Notes under the pieces: generated by a model | The model's input: the letters and a program-made list of their open reading frames with translations, nothing else | The model's database searches: none | Told to the model about the DNA's origin: nothing | NCBI GenBank assembly: GCA_003427395.1 | Contig: BFEA01000450.1 | Location: forward strand, 172,354-204,035 | Length of the DNA: 31,682 nucleotides | Direction: 5' to 3' | Origin: Chara braunii | Taxonomy: Eukaryota; Streptophyta; Charophyceae; Charales; Characeae | Program-made: the position numbers and the translations under genes | Shown: positions 29,196 through 31,682 of the stretch, in pieces | How the letters are laid out: every line of letters begins with the position of its first letter | Numbering within the stretch: position 1 is the stretch's first letter

Positions 29196-29224
29196 TCGGT
29201 GCGCAGTAGAGAACACCGCACCGA
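29196..29224. other. Perfect 8-bp hairpin
   Basis: TCGGTGCG (29196-29203) pairs with CGCACCGA (29217-29224). A second perfect stem, GCTCTGC/GCAGAGC, lies nearby at about 29273-29292. Role unknown. Confidence 0.5.
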
Positions 29225-30923
29225 CCCCGCTACCCTCACATCCCTGGACAACGGTGACCACAGACCGGTAGAGCTCTGCAGTACAGCAGAGCGCCGACCC
29301 TGAGCGAGCCGATGGCGAGTTCCAGTGGCGCACCCACCCCTTTCCCTGTTGGAGCGCTTATTGGACCAACCCAGGAACTGGCCTTGACGAGTTTGACACA
29401 CTACTGAGAGGCGGACGCGCCTGGTACTAAATGGGCGTCGAGAAACAGTGTATGCCTAGTGCCCGCTGAGGGTGGGCCTTTCCTCCCTCAGTCCTCTTTT
29501 CCTTGCCTAGACAGCGTCTGCAGCATACTGCATACATACCGTAACCTGATTAGTGAAGGCCTCAGAGCGCACCACCCTAGTCTTTTCACAGCCCATCCCT
29601 GAAGTGGACCCGGTCACAGCACAACAGCACCGAGCCTGCCAGGTGTCTAAAAGGCCCGGCGCTCTGTAGGGTATGTGAGCAGACGCCTGGCACATTGCGG
29701 ACGCGTGTCCGCGCCCTCCGACACCGACCCTTAAGATAAGACTTCTCGAGGAACCAAGGCCTAGAAAGACTTGGGACCAATTGGTTAGGGATCAAGGGTT
29801 AGATTAACAGGCAAAGGACACTGAGAACGAGCAACCCAGACCCAGGATAGCGAAGGTTCAAGGTAGTAGCTAGAACAATAGTAAACAACCACAATAGTAG
29901 AGACGGCCCAGGGCTTTAGCAAAGTTTGCAGCAATTCAAGTGGACAAGGTGCAGAGGTTAAGATGATTACGGGGAAAAAAGTGCCTACCCAACAGTTCTA
30001 GCGAGTATGGAAAATCTGACAGCGGAGGAGCAGAAGCAGAATCCCAATAGAGCACAGGCTAACTTAGGCAGGGGTGAAGGGTAGCACATCCTTCTTCTTC
30101 GGGAACAACGGGAAGTAATCAATGCAGCAGCTGTCCTTTGGGCCTCCACACCATAAGGGGGAGGAGCGTGAGTGAGTAACTATTGTAATCCTTTCCAACT
30201 TGCCAGTGGAAAAGGAACCGACTGGTGCTCGCCTGAATGGCGAAGGAGCCAGAACCCTAAGGTTCACTTGTTGTTATTAAACAAACAAACAAAAAAAAGT
30301 TCCTTTCGCACAGAAAACAGTGGTTGAACTCGTAGTATTATGTACTTTCCTGCTATTTTGGACCAGGTACACAGTGGATTACACCAAGGCTGGGTTCTTG
30401 AGATTTGGTTACCACGAAGGGTGCGACTTTGCCTTGTCACCTTGCCAAGGGCCTGGTATGAGACCCCCTTCAAACTTCAAACTGCTTTTTTTCCTGTCCT
30501 GTCCTGACTCCTTACTCTTTTTCAGCTTTTTTCAAGGTCTTTTCCTCCCCTCCCCCGCCCCCCTTCCCTCCCTCCCCCTCCTCCCCCCCTTTCAATTTTT
30601 AAGTGTTCATGATATGTGACCGATTGAGAACGTTACCCAGCAGAGTATCGCATCACGTACTATCAACATGGCCCCATAAACATGCCAGGATGACAAGAGG
30701 AATTCACACCACACCAGATTAAGAGATGCACAGCGGAAGTCCAGTAACCAAGAAGAATTGACTGGTATCAATTCCAATTTCAAAGTCTTTCACCACGCTC
30801 TGGCAGAACAATCCTATTCCCAAAGAAACCAAGGATCACAACCGAGAGTAAACCAGCGTGAACAAACTCAGAACACAGATCCATAAAGTCTCCGGAGTCT
30901 TCCTCCTCCCTCCAACTCAACTT
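29225..30923. other. Unassigned sequence with a polypyrimidine tract
   Basis: No recognised gene. A C/T-rich tract, much of it C runs, lies at about 30484-30598. AAAC repeats occur at 30279-30297. Confidence 0.5.
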
Positions 30924-31077
30924 CCATAGCCGGCTATGGTGCACAGCCCAATTTCACAGCTCCCAGCCTCACTACTCCACAGACCACCAGCACCTCCACT
31001 CCATAGCCAGCTATGGCTCATTGCCCAATTTCACAGCGTCCAGCCTCACTGCTCTGCGGATCACCAGCACCTCCACT
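30924..31077 (+). repeat. 77-bp tandem duplication, each unit opening with a palindrome
   Basis: Units 30924-31000 and 31001-31077 are exactly 77 bases each. The first opens with the perfect palindrome CCATAGCCGGCTATGG, the second with CCATAGCCAGCTATGG, which loses the central CG symmetry. Both then read GCCCAATTTCACAGC, CAGCCTCACT and ACCAGCACCTCCACT, with about 13 differences in all. Confidence 0.9.
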
Positions 31078-31316
31078 CTCCTGTCGCCGCAGGACCACCG
31101 CCATTCAGAACTCACTCCGATGCTCCAACGCTGTGCCAGAGACTTCCCAGTACAACCAGCATCAGCACCAGGATGACAAGGAACCTCCGCCTTGAAGAAG
31201 AAGGAAAAGAACTGCCACAAAGAAGAAGATATGCGAGCGCCTAACCCCACAGCACAGAAACGCTATAAAATTTTTAAATAAAATAAAATACGCACCTGCT
31301 TCACTGCTGTGGGCCG
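31078..31316. other. Unassigned sequence with an A/T-rich run
   Basis: TATAAAATTTTTAAATAAAATAAAATA lies at about 31264-31290 in structure (a CTATAAAA start then repeated AAAAT units). No gene seen on either strand. Confidence 0.4.
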
Positions 31317-31444
31317 AAACCCTACCGGAAGCAGTGGCTTCCCAGCTACAGCGTTGCCCCAGCAGCACGGCGGCGTTATTCAAGAGCTCTAAACAAGTGC
31401 TCACTCGAAGACCCTAAAGCCGCGCCGACCCATTCTATTTATAG
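31317..31444 (-). promoter_or_regulatory. Putative core promoter (minus) with TATA box and telo-box
   Basis: The minus strand has CTATAAATAG at 31444-31435, a near-ideal TATA box. About 111 bases downstream the minus strand reads TAGGGTTT (31324-31317), the complement of the telo-box AAACCCTA found in promoters and 5' leaders of plant translation-related genes. Transcription would head toward lower coordinates. No good ATG-initiated frame was found downstream, so the gene, if any, has a first intron or is dead. Confidence 0.35.
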
Positions 31445-31682
31445 CGCTACTCTAACCTACTGGACCGGACTGCCTAGGACCTAAAACCAACAAAAAGTTA
31501 TGGGTCTGTGTCTTCCCGTAACACCAGATGGTCGTGTGAGGCAAAGGTAACCAATTAACAGTTATGGGTGGATCTTTTTTTTTCAGAAACAAAGGTGCCT
31601 GTCTGAGGCAACAGTAAGGCAACAGCCCCCCCTTTCCCCTCTTCCCCCCTCCTCCTCCTCCTCCCCCCCTCCCCTCCTCCCC
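31445..31682. other. Upstream region with short direct repeats, ending in a C/T tract
   Basis: AGTTATGGGT occurs at about 31497 and 31560, and GAGGCAA-type strings at about 31535 and 31605, with AAGGCAACAG at 31616. They lie upstream of the putative minus-strand promoter and could be cis elements. The window ends in polypyrimidine at 31628-31682. Confidence 0.5.

Overview
The window looks like eukaryotic nuclear repeat-rich DNA, most likely from the green plant lineage (land plant or streptophyte alga). The reasons are apurinic-endonuclease-type LINE retrotransposons with a plant-style zf-RVT C-terminus, U6- and U2-like spliceosomal RNA sequences, abundant microsatellites, an LTR-like start with a possible initiator-Met tRNA primer site, and no dense operon-like coding. 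The lineage is inference; no single-copy host gene could be recognised. The sequence has one 622-base gap (20540-21161) and a single N at 14972.

Layout. 1-4190 is intergenic DNA with microsatellites, an AT-rich block, a strong purine/pyrimidine strand asymmetry with a 24-bp minisatellite (2893-3012), and no convincing gene. 4217-4454 holds two tandem U6 snRNA-like copies, one badly decayed and one close to the plant consensus. 4850-12165 is a nested LINE. An older element (LINE B) was split at its reverse transcriptase, between palm motifs A and B, by a 5'-truncated LINE of another subfamily (LINE A, 5066-9467, with a 16-base A tail and a 4-5 bp target duplication). LINE B also carries an internal inverted segment (about 9886-10465). 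Both are dead through stops and frameshifts.

12166-17660 is mostly unrecognised. It includes an orphan 225-codon frame (12523-13200, minus) and a direct/inverted repeat block (14823-15298) that can fold into a long hairpin. 17667-17727 and 22634-22695 are an inverted pair of a 61-62 bp dispersed repeat enclosing about 4.9 kb. Inside that interval lie the assembly gap and a minus-strand U2 snRNA-like sequence (about 21690-21883), which shows compensatory changes in stem-loops IIa and IIb but has no recognisable Sm site.

The most unusual signal is 23974-24717: about ten tandem copies of a conserved 19-base core, most of them flanked by short arms that differ from copy to copy yet stay complementary to each other, as in a family of hairpins under structural constraint. 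It is followed by a 67-bp tandem duplication (24884-25017) and an array of roughly 120-bp units in an alternating A/B order (25076-25635).

26618-26702 has three consecutive hairpins. 27742-28420 (minus) looks like the start of an LTR retrotransposon: a TATA box, then a possible tRNA-iMet primer site, then a gag-position open frame. 30924-31077 is a 77-bp tandem duplication in which each unit opens with a 16-bp palindrome. 31317-31444 (minus) looks like a promoter with a TATA box and a telo-box motif. The genes do not form a pathway; the region is best read as a graveyard of retroelements with several structured RNA-like loci embedded in it.
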